Part shown: positions 23,650 to 35,079 of the stretch, piece after piece
How the letters are laid out: each line of letters opens with the position of its first letter
Numbering within the stretch: position 1 is the stretch's first letter
NCBI RefSeq assembly: GCF_033115175.1
Contig: NC_084844.1
Location: 77,256,531-77,320,530 of the forward strand
Source: Lepus europaeus
Taxonomy: Eukaryota; Chordata; Mammalia; Lagomorpha; Leporidae
Length of the DNA: 64,000 nucleotides
Direction: 5' to 3'
Notes under the pieces: generated by a model
The model's input: only the letters and a program-made list of their open reading frames with translations
Databases searched by the model: none
What the model was told of the DNA's origin: nothing
Made by a program: the position numbers and the translations under genes

Positions 23650-23998
23650 TCCCAGCGCATTCCGCACGCCGAGCGCCTCTGTGTGCGCGCGCGCGTGTGG
23701 ATGTGCGCATGCGTGTGCGCGGGGGCGGCTCCGAGTTCCGGGACGGCGGAGGCTCATTCACCGATCGGAGCCGGCGCTGGGAGGCGGCGCACCCCTTCTC
23801 CCGCGTCCGGGTCCCTGGCCAGCTCCCTGCAATCCCAGGCAGTTGCAAGCGCACAGCCCGGGCCAGCCCGCCCGTGGCTTCCGCTTCCGCTGCCGCCTGT
23901 GCCAGCCCCGCGCGCCTCGCGGTTTTCCTGCCGCGCTCGCCGCCTGGAGCCCGGTGTCCGAAGCCCGCGGCGGAGCGCCCCGGGAGCATCCCCGGCAG
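23650..23998 (+). other. Predicted 5' exon 1 of the right paralogue
   Basis: The 3' end is placed at the donor: exon end CCCCGGCAG, intron start GTACGG at 23999. The matching left-arm junction supports it. The 5' end is approximate, just downstream of the ZNF143-like site. Nothing in it is convincingly coding, so it is taken as 5' untranslated sequence. If the candidate exon at 56735 belongs to the same transcript, intron 1 would be about 32.7 kb. Confidence 0.5.
23680..23725. repeat. Alternating TG/CG tract in the right promoter
   Basis: TGTGTGCGCGCGCGCGTGTGG-like sequence followed by further TG/CG dinucleotides. It alternates purine and pyrimidine and sits where the left arm has its minisatellite. 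Confidence 0.75.
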
Positions 23999-24735
23999 GT
24001 ACGGCGCCCGGGAGGGGGCGAGGGGCGTGCGCGCGGGAGAGGGCTGGGCGCGAGGGCGGCCGGCGCCCGGGGCCCTCGGCTCACTTTCTGGCTGCGCCTC
24101 CGAGGTCCGGGCTGGGGAGGGGGCTGTCGCGTCTCGGACAGCCGCCTCCCGGGCCCAGCGCTCCGCCACCGCTCGCAAACTTCTGCTTGCGGTTTGTTTA
24201 GGGGCGTCAGCGGGTGGGCCTCAGCGCGGGACGGCACAGGTAGGGCAGGCGGGAGCACCGCGAAGGAGGGCAGCGCGACTCCTGTTCTCCACATTGTAGC
24301 CAGCTGCGTTGCCGTTGGGTCGGTGGCGAGAGTGCCCTCGGGGCTGGTGGCCCTGAGCGGGGAGCCCGAGGCGGCTGCAGGGGTGGGGAAGGAGCACCCG
24401 GGGGTGTCTGGCCCGCCGCGCCCACAGTCGCCCCCGCGGACACTGCGGGCAGCTAGGGCCTTGCCTCTCCGGCCTTTTCCCAGCGCGAGCAGCGTGGAGG
24501 GTGTGCAGTGGCTTTGTGGATTGATGCCGCCTCCACGTCGAGTTCACAAAGACTTTGCCGTCTCGAGTTTGAGGCTGTGGAAAAGTAGCTGATTTATTTG
24601 GCTGCTTTTCGGTGTCTGTTTTCAGCCCTTCTCCTTTTAACGGGGATGTCAACTGTTACTCTACGGATCCCTTTACAAAGTGAGAAGTGAACTGCAAGTC
24701 TCCTACTGTGGTTAACTGGAGCTGTTTTTGTCTGG

Positions 24736-24743
24736 ATTTGCAT
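24736..24743 (+). promoter_or_regulatory. Conserved octamer in intron 1, right arm
   Basis: ATTTGCAT (POU/Oct octamer) lies within a well-conserved block of about 25 bases also present in the left arm at 7941-7948 in inverted orientation. The block also shares GCACTTCATGCAAATCCAG-type flanks. Regulatory use is inferred from conservation between the arms. Confidence 0.35.
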
Positions 24744-24902
24744 GAAGTGCTAAGCTATAAAAACATCCAGGCAAAAAAGTCACGCTTTTCTCTCTGCCTA
24801 TTTCTTTATGGATGGTTATCATACAATTCATAATTTTTTATTCAAGAAGGTCACCTTTTTTTTTTTTTTATTTTGGGTTTTGTGTTTAAGACCATGCCAT
24901 TT

Positions 24903-25253
24903 AAAAAAATTTTTTATTTATTTATTTTTTGACAGGCAGAGTGGACAGTGAGAGGGATAGGGAGAAAGGTCTTCCTTTACCGTTGGTTCACCCTCCATTG
25001 GCCTCTATGGCCAGCGTGCTGCGGTTGGCGCACCGCGCTGATCCAAAGCCAGGAGCCAGGTGCTTCTCCTGGTCTCCCATGGGGTGCAGGGCCCAAGCAC
25101 TTGGGCCATCCTCCACTGCACTCCCAGGCCACAGCAGAGAGCTGGCCTGGAAGAGGGGCAACCGGGACAGAATCCGGCGCCCTGACCGGGACTAGAACCC
25201 GGTGTGCGGCGCTGCAAGGCAGAGGATTAGCCTATTGAGCCGCGGCGCTGGCC
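24903..25253 (-). mobile_element. Young-type CSINE with 15-base target-site duplication
   Basis: TTTGACAGGCAGAGTGGACAGTGAGAG at the 3' side and AACCGGGACAGAATCCGGCGCC, GAGCCGCGGCGCTGGCC at the head are marks of the younger subfamily. Flanked by AAGACCATGCCATTT at 24888-24902 and 25254-25268. It lies in intron 1 of the right paralogue. Confidence 0.95.
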
Positions 25254-25501
25254 AAGACCATGCCATTTTTGACATTGGGAGCGTATTAGCTGTAGATTTT
25301 CATGACTATTATTTGTTGAAGCCTCTGAACAAGTTATTAGTGTGTGGGGGAGAATAAGAAAAATAAAAGTAAAAAAGTGCTGCCCTCCCGGCAAAAGATA
25401 GTTCCACACAATAGAGTAAAAGAAATGTGGCCTTGAAAAATATTCCCGTCTTTTTTTCAGTGTGATGAAGTTTTCATGTGAATAACCAGGTTTGAGTAAT
25501 T

Positions 25502-25507
25502 CACGTG
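25502..25507. promoter_or_regulatory. Conserved CACGTG E-box, right arm
   Basis: The palindromic CACGTG in ATTCACGTGTT matches the left-arm E-box at 7568-7573, followed in both arms by an AACCTGGTTATTCA word (read on the left-arm plus strand). Confidence 0.3.
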
Positions 25508-25937
25508 TTCTGGTAGAGTGTTTCCTGCTGGTACTGGATTAATAATTTATGAGACTCATTTAACCCGAGGCCATCCAGGAAGCAGTCACATAAAGTGAAT
25601 CGTGGGTAGGTGGAATTTTAGGATGGCAGCATTCCTGCTTTCATCCCGAATGTGTTTTTCCTTTCCTCATATAGTGCTTGTTGATGGGAAAGCAGTTATG
25701 TATTTCTGATGTGAAGAGCTGCTTCCACCCTCAATATAGTTGTATGCTGACTTTCTGAGCAAATGTGTCGTGTGACCATTCATCTAACTTGGAAGCAGCT
25801 AAGAACAGGATTCCTAGACCTGTCAGACTGATCGACTGTGTTTGGCAGATCTTTCCCTATACTAGTATAAGTTGGCAGGCAAGTTACTTAACATTTGGAA
25901 GAGAAAACTTTTTTAATGTGAGATGCATAATGTGGGT

Positions 25938-26338
25938 GTTGCAGGAATTTTGTGGATCAGATCCAGATGGGTGTCTGTGCAGCAGAGAAGATTGATGAGA
26001 CCAGATGCAATGCTGAAGAGGTGTGAAGCCTTAGGAAGCAGACAGTAGGAAAGTCTCCTGCAGTGGGAGGGGCTGGTGGAGAGACCAGCTGAGGGGGACT
26101 TGCTTAAATGCCTTGTGTTCTACAGGCAGACAGTGCTGAAGCTGGTTTGTTCTGCCGTGATGGCTGTTGTTGCTGGGCAGGGTAGCTAAGGTCAGGATTG
26201 CAAAGAAGGGACTTTTGGGCAGAATTTTTGTGGTTAGGCTAGTTGGAAATGAGCACATCTGGCCCCTCAGTGTTGGGAACCACATCCTATTTGAACAGTC
26301 TGACCTTGCAGACAAGAGCTGGTGAGATGGTGGGGGCT
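25938..26338 (+). mobile_element. Solo-LTR-like repeat, right-arm copy
   Basis: Second copy of the repeat at 11533-12002. It begins TGTTGCAGGAATTTTGTGG and ends near GCAGACAAGAGCTGG. The duplicated sequence is intact up to 25930 and resumes near 26345, so this is an insertion specific to the right arm. Confidence 0.55.
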
Positions 26339-26797
26339 CTGGACTGTCTGCTACTCTGCAAAGGGGATGACTCCCCAGGAATATTCACTGCCTTGATCCA
26401 AGGTGCCACTAAGCCTGTCTCCCTGGGATGACTGCTGCTTATGTGACACTGGCCATTGAAAAAGACTGTGGTGGGCTTACACTGGGTATTTTCCAGATGG
26501 ACAACTTGTCCTATCTTCCCAACCCTTAGCATCCCCAGCCCTGATGGCTTTGGTACCATGGCCAAGCTCAGCTCTGGTGCTTCTAGCCCTTGGCAGCAGC
26601 CATGAGCCTTTGGTGTCCTCTATCTTGGTAGACAGGGTATGTGTACTCCATTCACCAGCGGCTCCTACACTTTTCCCTCTGTATACCATTAGTAAGGTGG
26701 GGTGCCAGGCTCCTTTGAAGTTGTGACTTCTGCTGTCCTTTCTACACCTTTGTCCTCAGTTACTCCCTCAAATCTAGATCGTACTGCAGTCAGTATG

Positions 26798-26967
26798 CCA
26801 AGAGCTTCTTCTGGGTCTCCCATGTGGGTGCAGGGGTCCAGGCACTTGGGCCATCTTCTAACAGGAAGCTGGATCAAAAGAGTAGCAGCTGAATCTTGAA
26901 CCAGCATCCATATGGAATGCTGGTACTGCAGGTAGAGGCTTAACCTGCTGTGCCACAGCCCTGGCCT
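26798..26967 (-). mobile_element. CSINE, 3'-truncated
   Basis: Begins inside the body at CCAAGAGCTTCTTCTGGG and continues to the head GTGCCACAGCCCTGGCC. It follows duplication block D directly. Confidence 0.85.
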
Positions 26968-26969
26968 CA

Positions 26970-27287
26970 GTATTTCTTATTTTATTTGAGATGCAGAGTT
27001 AGAGGGAGACACAGAGAGATGGGGATCTTTCATTTACTGAGTCACTCCCCAAATTGCTGTAATGAATGGGGCTGGGACAGGGCAAACCCAGGAGCCTGTA
27101 CCTCCATCTGGGTCTCCCATGTGGGTTCAGGGGCCCAAGTACTTGGGCCATCTTCTGCTGCTTCCCCAGGTGCGTTAGCAGGAAGTTGGATAAGAAGTGT
27201 AGTAGCTGTGATTCAAACTGGCACTCATATGGGATGCTGGCATCTTAGGTGGTGGAAGCTTAACTCACTGTGCCACAGTGCCAGCTC
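26970..27287 (-). mobile_element. CSINE, old full-length copy
   Basis: TTATTTTATTTGAGATGCAGAG ... GTGCCACAGTGCCAGCTC. It sits head-to-tail behind the truncated copy at 26798. Confidence 0.87.
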
Positions 27288-30200
27288 TTCCTCTTCCTGT
27301 GTGTTGACTTGTGTGTCAACATAGCTTCTTGAAGATACCTGCTGATCAGATCTTGGCCTTGTGTTGGGCTGCTCTATTTTGTTTTGATTGTCATTTGTTG
27401 AGTGATATATAAGTATTCAAAGCTAGCTATAATCTGACTGGTGGCTGAAGCTTCTCTGGGTTAGGGTGCAACTGATTCTATCTTTTCCTGTCTCCAAATA
27501 CAGGTGGAAAATGAAATCTTCTTAAGCCTAATATGCTGCAAAGTAACAACTGGAGATTGAGATTCCTTTCTTGTTACCTAACAGATCCAGCTGGTCTCTG
27601 TATATGTCTTTTTAGCCCACACATATAGCAGACTCCTAGAGTTGGACAAAGCTTGTTAGCCCAGTCGGAACTGACAGATGTGAATATCCATTCCCCTTGG
27701 AGTGTCAGAGCCATACCTCTGCTGTTCTGGTTTGCATTGTATGATGGTACATCCCTCATGGAGACAGATCCCTTACACAGGAATACAACTTCATGGAGAA
27801 AAATTCAATGAGTCTCTCTCCAAAAGTGACATGAAATTCTAACTGGAAAATCATGCGATTGTCATCAGCAGGTTGGGGAGCCTCCTTTGTTTCAAGTTGA
27901 GTGCTATATGAATGGGCACCCTTTCCTCTTCTGATTGATATATTCCAACCCTTATGGATTACTTACGGAGTACTCAGCGCTCTCCTTTTGCACACACAAG
28001 GAGCCTTTGTGGGTATCTGTGAATGGGGATGTTTGTGAATTAGCAGTGTCTGGTGTTGCCTTTGTGACCATCTCTAACTAACCGTAAACCAAGGGGCAAA
28101 GTGAGGAGGAGACTGTCACCCTGTAGCCAGCCTGGATTTGTGCCTCTTGCTCCTTATCTTTCCCTCGTGCTGGAGCAGCCTTCACAGAGCTGTATTGCAT
28201 AGCACTGGTACTTTTGATTTTGAGTGGAAAATGAGATAAATCATTTTTCTTTAGGAAAGGATTGAGCGTGGCACTAGACAAAGTTGGCAGCAATTTTTTT
28301 TTGATCCCTGTCATATGCTGATAATTGTCAGAATATTTAGAGTCTGTTTTATGTAAATACATATTTAAAGGACATTGGAAAGCCTGATTATTCCCATTAA
28401 TTGCCATTCAGGCACTCTGTGCAGAGCTATTTTCAGCTGAGTAACATTTCTTATGTAATCAAGTGACCATCTACAAGACTGCTTCCAGAGAGAGATTCAG
28501 GGGTAGAGGGGGCAGTGATGTGGGGTGGAGGTGGGGGGAGAGGGAGAATGGGGAGGCCAGAAGAGAGGTTAGAATGTGTTCAAATGAGCAAGGTGATCTG
28601 ACACAGATCATTTGTGCAGATTGCCAAAATTAACCATGTATATTTTAGGTTTTTTTAATTTTTAAAATTTAGAGTCAACTTCTAATACAGTTTCTGATAT
28701 AGCTGATCCACTTTTCAGTTTCCTTCATATAAATAAGAAGTTTTTGTGAGATATAGATAAGTGGTATAATTAAATTCAATGGGGAACTGCTAAATAAGCA
28801 GTTAGCTTTCGAGTTTTGTTGGCAGTTGAGAGAGAAGTGAGTATGGGGATGTGTGTATAACCCTTGCTTAGATCAGTTTTATAACTGAATTTGAGATCAT
28901 TAAAATCAGTTTTATAATTGAAACATTGACTTTTTTATTGCTGCAGCCACCCCCGCTCACGCTGTACATCCTTACATATAAAGACCCACACATATGCACG
29001 TTGAAAACAGCGCTTGCAGACCTGGAGTAATGCACATGCACTTTGATTCATCCTGGGGACTGATAGGGTGGAGTTCTTTGTGACTTTATTTGTGTGTTTC
29101 AATAGAATGAAATATAGCAACTTGTATAAAATATCCTGTATCCCAGGAGATGACTCCAGTTGGCTTGCCTGTCTGTCCACCTGGTGTTACAGGTGATTGC
29201 CATGGCAGGTGTTGGGCTGTATGGAAACACAGAAGTCTCTACAGACATGGGCCATCCCTCTGTTCTGACTGCCCAGACCTAGCACTGTTCTTGTTTCGCT
29301 ACTCCTAGGTTCTCCCTGAGCCACTTTTCTCCTCTCCCTCTCCAGGGAACACAGAATTCTATAGTGTGTGTGTGGTGTTGTCATTTCTGGTTGTTCACTC
29401 TCAGCACAGTCACGGAGACCCCTTTTCGTGCTGCTGGGTTTGTTTTGTGGTGGAGAAATGTGTGCATGACTAACGGGGCAGACTCATCCCTGCAGAGCCA
29501 TCTGACTTAGCCTGGCTTGGCCGTGCTTGTGCAGGCTGTTGGCTGGACTCTGACAGGTGCTGTGCTCTGCCATCCTGGCTACTTCTGCCCTCTTGGCAAT
29601 TGTCATGCAGAAGTGATCTTGGCTACCACTTGGTAACAGATGCCTGCTAATGTAGTTGTGCCAGGCAGAAGGTTGGCTGGAAATTGAGCGTTTGCAGGGA
29701 GAGGGATAAGAGGAGCCTGGACCAACTGGCAGAGGTGAGGCCTCAGAGGGGCACCAAAGCTTGCCTGCCAACCCTCTTCCCCCCAGCATCTGCCCCTAAT
29801 GAGGCTTGCAAGGGCTTTCATGGTGTTGGTGACCTCACTGCTTCTCTGCAGGACACAGAGCAGAGAGTTCCATACCTGGAAACAGGGGTAGCAGGGGCCG
29901 TGCCCCTCACGTCGTGCTTCCCTGCTCCATGAGGTCATCCTAAAGACTCAGTCCTGGGCTGATTTCCTATCTGTCTTTTAAGCAGAAGGTGGTAGATAGT
30001 GATGGGAAGTAGAGTGTGACAACTAGTGAGCTGGAGGACAGACCACAGGGCCTTAAAGTGAGAAAAAACTGTGGTATATTTTTATGAAAGACGTAGCTTA
30101 GCTTTGGTGCAGCCATGGATATCAGGTCGCAGTAGTTGACCACAGTGTAGGTTGACCAGAGCAGATCAACTGCTGAGCTAGCTTTACAATCTTTGTCGCT

Positions 30201-33044
30201 TTCAGCAATTCTGTAATTGCTGATGACTGTTACAGTGCCTGTTACACAGTGCTCTCACATCCTAGTTCCTGAAATTGTGTTGGCTTTGCTGATACCATGA
30301 TATAACCTCTCTGCTCCCCCCATCTAGATCTTCCCAGCAACACCCATCCCCGTTACCCTCACTTTACCTTAGGCACCATGTCACATTTAGGTTGTATCTC
30401 CCAAATTTCTCAACCAGTGAGGAACTGGGTGAAGGGACCTCCAAACAGCAGTGATAAAAGGAGCTGAATTTTTGAAGGCAGTGTCTGCTTCCACTGTGTG
30501 ATCATTGCTCTTGATTCTAGGTTTCAATGAATGCCTCACTTTCTGTTTCCCTCATGTTCCTGGGTCCGTCCTTTTAGTGGGTAGGTGGTATCAGGTGGGC
30601 TTATTTCCCACACTGGGATGATGGGGGTGGGCAGGAGGTAACAGGTGGTGCATGGTGGGAAAGAAGCACATGCACAGGGGTGGCATGTGGGAGCACTTTA
30701 GAAGGGGGGAGAGTGTGTGTGAGACCTCTGGCATGGCTGTGCAGACTAGTGCACCCTGATCCAGTTTTCCTGTGGACACCGTGTCACTCCTATGATTCTT
30801 CCTGCACTTGCACAGTTGTCCTTTGAATCCGCAGCATTTCCTGTCTCTTTTTCATGGCTATGAATCACTAAAGGAGTGTTTCTCAAACCCAGGCTCTGTA
30901 ATGGTTTCTGCGCATGGTGAGTTGAAATTGCCTCCGTGGTCTGATACCCACAGCAGGAACTTCAGCATTCACTGTGGCACGGGTAGTTTCTGGAACTCTT
31001 CCCATGGGAAGATTTCTAGGGATGCCTTCTGGTCAAACACAGTTTGAGTTTTGGAGGCCTTTCTTTGAAATAAAACATAAACATTGTGTCCAAATAACAA
31101 GTTGCTCCACAACCTGTTTATAGTATTGCAGAAAGGGAGAGCAAGGATCAAAATCCATCTCTGTGCTGGTCCAGCTGCTTCTCTCTTTGTTATTATCCAT
31201 CCCCTGGAATAGCCCTGCATTTTCTCTGACTGCTTTGTCCCTTCATTTTATTTAGATGTGAGGTCATATTAGATTTAGAGAATCTGGGTGTCTGAGTCAG
31301 GAAGGGACTTGACTAGCGTTAGATATCTATGTGGTATCTGTGTGGTAGCCTAGATTAGAGAACCTCTATTTTCAAGATACTTTCTTATTCTAGATTTTAT
31401 ACTATTCGATATTGTTAGAAATAAAAGGGCTGCTGGAACTAGTGTGTCAGGGAGATTGGGGCAATAGAAAATCAGATTTGCTGTAATGATATTTGAGTAG
31501 CAGTCGCATTTTAGACTCTGGTGTGTGCTTAGACTGTAGGTTACACAGACATTTTACTTTCTTGCCTAGGTGAGACCCATCTGCAAGCCTCCTCCAGGTG
31601 TGTCACAGGACTGCAACACAATGGGTTGCCTTTTCTTAGGAGAGCTTAGGATGGGATTTGAAGGGGCCTTGTAGGTGGGGAGAGAAATACAGGGCAGGGC
31701 TTAGCTGGGGGTTCTGAGGAGGGATTGACAGGGGAAGGGGAGAGGAGTTGGTTGGGGACAGCCTCTCACCTAGCATCTGTGTGCATTCTCTTAGGAGTGG
31801 AGGAAAGCTGCCCACTACCCTGAGTGCATGAAAAAGCCCAGTGTTTTTTCTTCGTGGAAATGGAGTGCCATGGGGCTTGCAAGTACCAGAGAAGGGCTCT
31901 GTCAGCGGGACAGTGGGGAGTAGGAGGATGAGAGTGGGAAACACTGGTCCTGTCTGCTGACCTTGGCTTTGAACCTGTTTTTAAAATAGACTCATTTATA
32001 TATGGTTCACCTTTGAGAAATCTCATGTTCACGTATGTATATAGCAGAAACAGTCAGATACCTGATACTTCCACTCCTGTCAACTCTGTCATGGCCACCT
32101 TTAAAGTTTAAGGGAAGGATTTCAGCTCACCGTTGTGCAGAGCATCCCTGCCAGTCATGGAGCACTCAGTTCTATCCATGTCCACAATCCTTCCTATATA
32201 TGATCACAAATGAGTATGGGAGGCAGGAAGAACAACCCTGAACATGCCATTTTGGCCCAAATGCCACAGTCATAATGAAAAGGGAATTCTAGATAAAGCA
32301 AGGGTGGTATGAAAAGTAGCTAAAGAGTGGGGGCAGCAGCCTAGGCTTGGAGGAGGAATCAGCAAGACTACAGTTAGGATCTAAGCTTAACTTCCTTCCT
32401 GAGCAGTAAAATTAAAAACCAGCTTTAGAACAGGAAAAGTCTGGATGCATGGGCTTCCTTCTTGACATACTAACCTGATGGAGATTCATTCAAACTGTGC
32501 TGAAGTCAAAGCTGATTTATGCATAAAAGAATATAGACAGGTGGACTTAACTCTTCCCAAACAGCACAGATGATTCCATGCAAATGCTGCCTCCTCCTCC
32601 TGACTTCTCAACATGATGTGGGCAGCTTTTATTGTCATTTTTTTTTCTTTATTTAAAGAGAGCACCTGTTGCAGAAGGGCCAAGTGCCCTCTTCACTATA
32701 AAGCTATTTAGGAGATGCTGAATGGTTTTATAAGAGTCCTTCCCATCGAGTCTGGGAGAGAGCTGGCATTGTGGCCCATGGCCAGTATAGACCTCTTGAT
32801 GATGTATTGACTTTGAAACATTTCATCCGTCTTTGATAATGGGAAATGCTGCTGCAGGCTGTATTGAGGCAATCCTGTGAGCCCCATTTCAGTCTCCCAG
32901 ATGTTGGTACTAAAAAGGCTTTGTACTGCCTCATCTTAAGTGTTGATTGATGGCAGTGTATGAAACAATGGCAGAAGTCATATGGCATTACACAGTTGTC
33001 CTGAGAGGTGGAGGGTGTGATGTACTCACTCATTAATTTAAGTA

Positions 33045-33180
33045 TCCAGCCATATACAATGAGTAGTACCATGTTCCAGGCACCAGGCTACGTGCTGAGG
33101 ATACAGTGTTGAGCAAAATACATTGTGCTTCTGGCTAACTGGACCTTAAGTTTAGTTATCAATTGCAGGGTGTTGTGAAA
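33045..33180 (-). mobile_element. L2 relic
   Basis: TTCCAGGCACCAGGCTACGTGCTGAGGATACAGTGTTGAGCAAAAT is the usual antisense L2 3' pattern. Confidence 0.6.
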
Positions 33181-33629
33181 AGTGCTCAAATATGTGAGTA
33201 TAAAATTCCATGAGATTCAAAGGTATGAGCATGTAGTATTGTTCAAGAATCAAGAATAACCTTCTTGAACAAGTGACCTTTGTGCTGAAATCTGAAGATT
33301 ATGAAAGAGTTACTTATTCAAAGAAGCTATGGAAGGCAGTTTGCTTTTTTGGACAACATTTATCATCTGTGTGGAAGAAAGAACTCCAGAATCAGCAAGG
33401 ATTGATCATGAGAAAATGAGAATAAAATTTCTCCCTGCCAGGGCTGAGAGCTGACCTTGGCTGTATAGTATATTCCATCCTACAGCCAGGGATTCTTGAG
33501 GATGTCCATTTCTTGCTCTTGTTCTGAGGCCTGACGTCAATAAGAGTCTTGCTTTTCAAGTACCTGTAAAGATGAGTCATTATCTAATACTTCCTTGTGA
33601 CTTATGATCTCTTAATCACCAGAAGCCCC

Positions 33630-33700
33630 CAGATTACAGAGAACAATGCCTGGCACAGAGGAGACGTTCAGGAAGTATTTATTGCATGAAGGAGGTCATG
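33630..33700 (+). mobile_element. L2 or MIR 3' end
   Basis: AATGCCTGGCACAGAGGAGACGTTCAGGAAGTATTTATTGCATGAA follows the sense L2/MIR terminal pattern. Confidence 0.5.
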
Positions 33701-35079
33701 ACGCTGCTGATGTATATTGAGGTGAGTTAAGGGTCCTCTGTTTTTACTGAAATTCAAGTACTCAGACCTCTCCAGAGACATGTTCATTTGTGTTGACCAT
33801 TAGCTGAAGCCTCCTAATACCTGGGATTCTGAGCAGAGTTCTTTGCACAGTTTCCCATGGGATGTGCATTGTTCATGAGGGAGTTTAGGTTTGTGGTGCC
33901 AAGCATATTGAAGAAGGACACAGGAAAGGGACTGAGAAATACTGTTCTGGCCTAGCACATACAGGCATACTAAAACAGTTCATTCCACCCAAAGTCACTG
34001 TACTCTGCCATCTTTTTTGTGACTTTCCTTTCTTGGCCTCTTATCTTCATCATCTCTGTGTATCCTGGACATTTCTTGGGGTCCTGTGTGTACAGCAGTG
34101 TTCCCAGGGCTGTTTGCAGAGTAGTCAAAGGATGATGTTGTACATTGTCTTCCTCAGAGTCTCATGGTCAGACAGGAAGGACTTGAGCATTCCAAGAGCA
34201 GGAGTCATCCTCTGATCTCAGGGCTACCAGCTTCCGATCATATGTGATAGGGGGTTGAAGAAGAGGGTCTGGAAGTGTAGAGATCGTTATATATAATGCA
34301 GATTCCCTGTGCCTGCACTCATCCTGTTGAACAGAATCACAGAGAAAGCTGTCCAGGATTCTGTGTCTTTAGCAAGAATCTCCCTGAGGAGATTGATGTT
34401 TATGGTTTCTAGATCCCTCATCTGGGGTGACAACATCACAAGGAAGGTTTTTAATAGGAGTTGGACCCTGAGGGAATGGGAGTTAGGACAAGGAGAGTGG
34501 AGAGTAATGAATAAGAATGCTGAGCTCTTGTTTCAAAGGGAGGAATCTTGTCCTTTGAAGAATATAGAAAAAGAAATTCCATGTTAATAAAAGACACAAG
34601 GCAGAATTCTTATAGATGATATTTCCCCAGAGCTACATCAGTGGAAATTTATTCCTTATGATAGAGCAACCCAATTTAAGTGTTTCCAGATTTCCTGATT
34701 AACATTTTCTGTTGGTTCAAGAGGCTGGCAGGTTGGGGGAACAGGGGAAGAGTATCTGTTTTCTATTCAGTGGTGCCTTCCTACAGGTAAAATATAAGGG
34801 AAATTTGTGAGAAGGGAAAATGATGTTGGAGCTGTGAGAGAAGGAAATCTGGAGTATAAATATAGGTAAATACGTGCAAGGCAGTCTTCCCATAGAAATT
34901 TTGTAAGAAAACCAAATGTGAACAGGGAGCTAAAAAAGAAAGAAGGAAAACTTGAAGATAGATGTAGGAAGCAGATGAGAAACTTGAAATATCTTAAGGA
35001 ATTATGAATAATTTGATAGCATACATTTGTGACGAAGATATGGTAAACAGGATCTTATAGTTGGTCAGGGTATAAGGTA

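Larger units (their letters stand above)
23520..24600 (+). promoter_or_regulatory. CpG-island promoter of the right (rightward-reading) paralogue
   Basis: This second GC-rich, CpG-dense island matches the left island in inverted orientation. In order it contains TGTAAACAA (23529), a ZNF143-like site (23624), an alternating TG/CG tract (23680-23725), GGCAGTTGCAAGCGCACA (about 23840), a splice donor at 23999, GGCTCACTTTCTGG in the intron, and GGGTGTGCAGTGGCTTTG near the island's end, which is also found in the left arm near 8200. The two islands therefore descend from one ancestral promoter. Overlapping open frames of up to 343 codons cross the donor and the intron and are artefacts of base composition. 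Confidence 0.75.
21640..29400 (-). repeat. Right arm of the large inverted duplication
   Basis: This is the partner of the left arm, in reverse order and orientation. Besides the promoter, it shares ordinary intronic and intergenic sequence, so the similarity is not just two promoters of one family. The L1 at 21804-22716, a SINE fragment at 23202-23256, a young SINE at 24903-25253, an LTR-like repeat at 25938-26338 and two SINE pieces at 26798-27287 interrupt it at places where the left arm is not interrupted. The outer limit is uncertain because the left arm runs out at the window edge; similarity is weak beyond about 29120. The inner limit lies near 21640, where alignment to the left arm fades. 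Confidence 0.88.

Noticed and set aside
23268-24299. 343-codon open frame on the plus strand, with overlapping frames of 303, 231 and 178 codons
   Set aside because: They lie in a CpG island, occur on both strands at once, have low-complexity Arg/Ala/Pro/Gly content and run through the conserved splice donor. GC-rich sequence with few stops explains them.
1-29400. Explaining the inverted similarity as two copies of an interspersed repeat
   Set aside because: The shared sequence includes CpG promoters, splice donors and long unique-looking stretches in the same order over many kilobases, which one dispersed element would not give.
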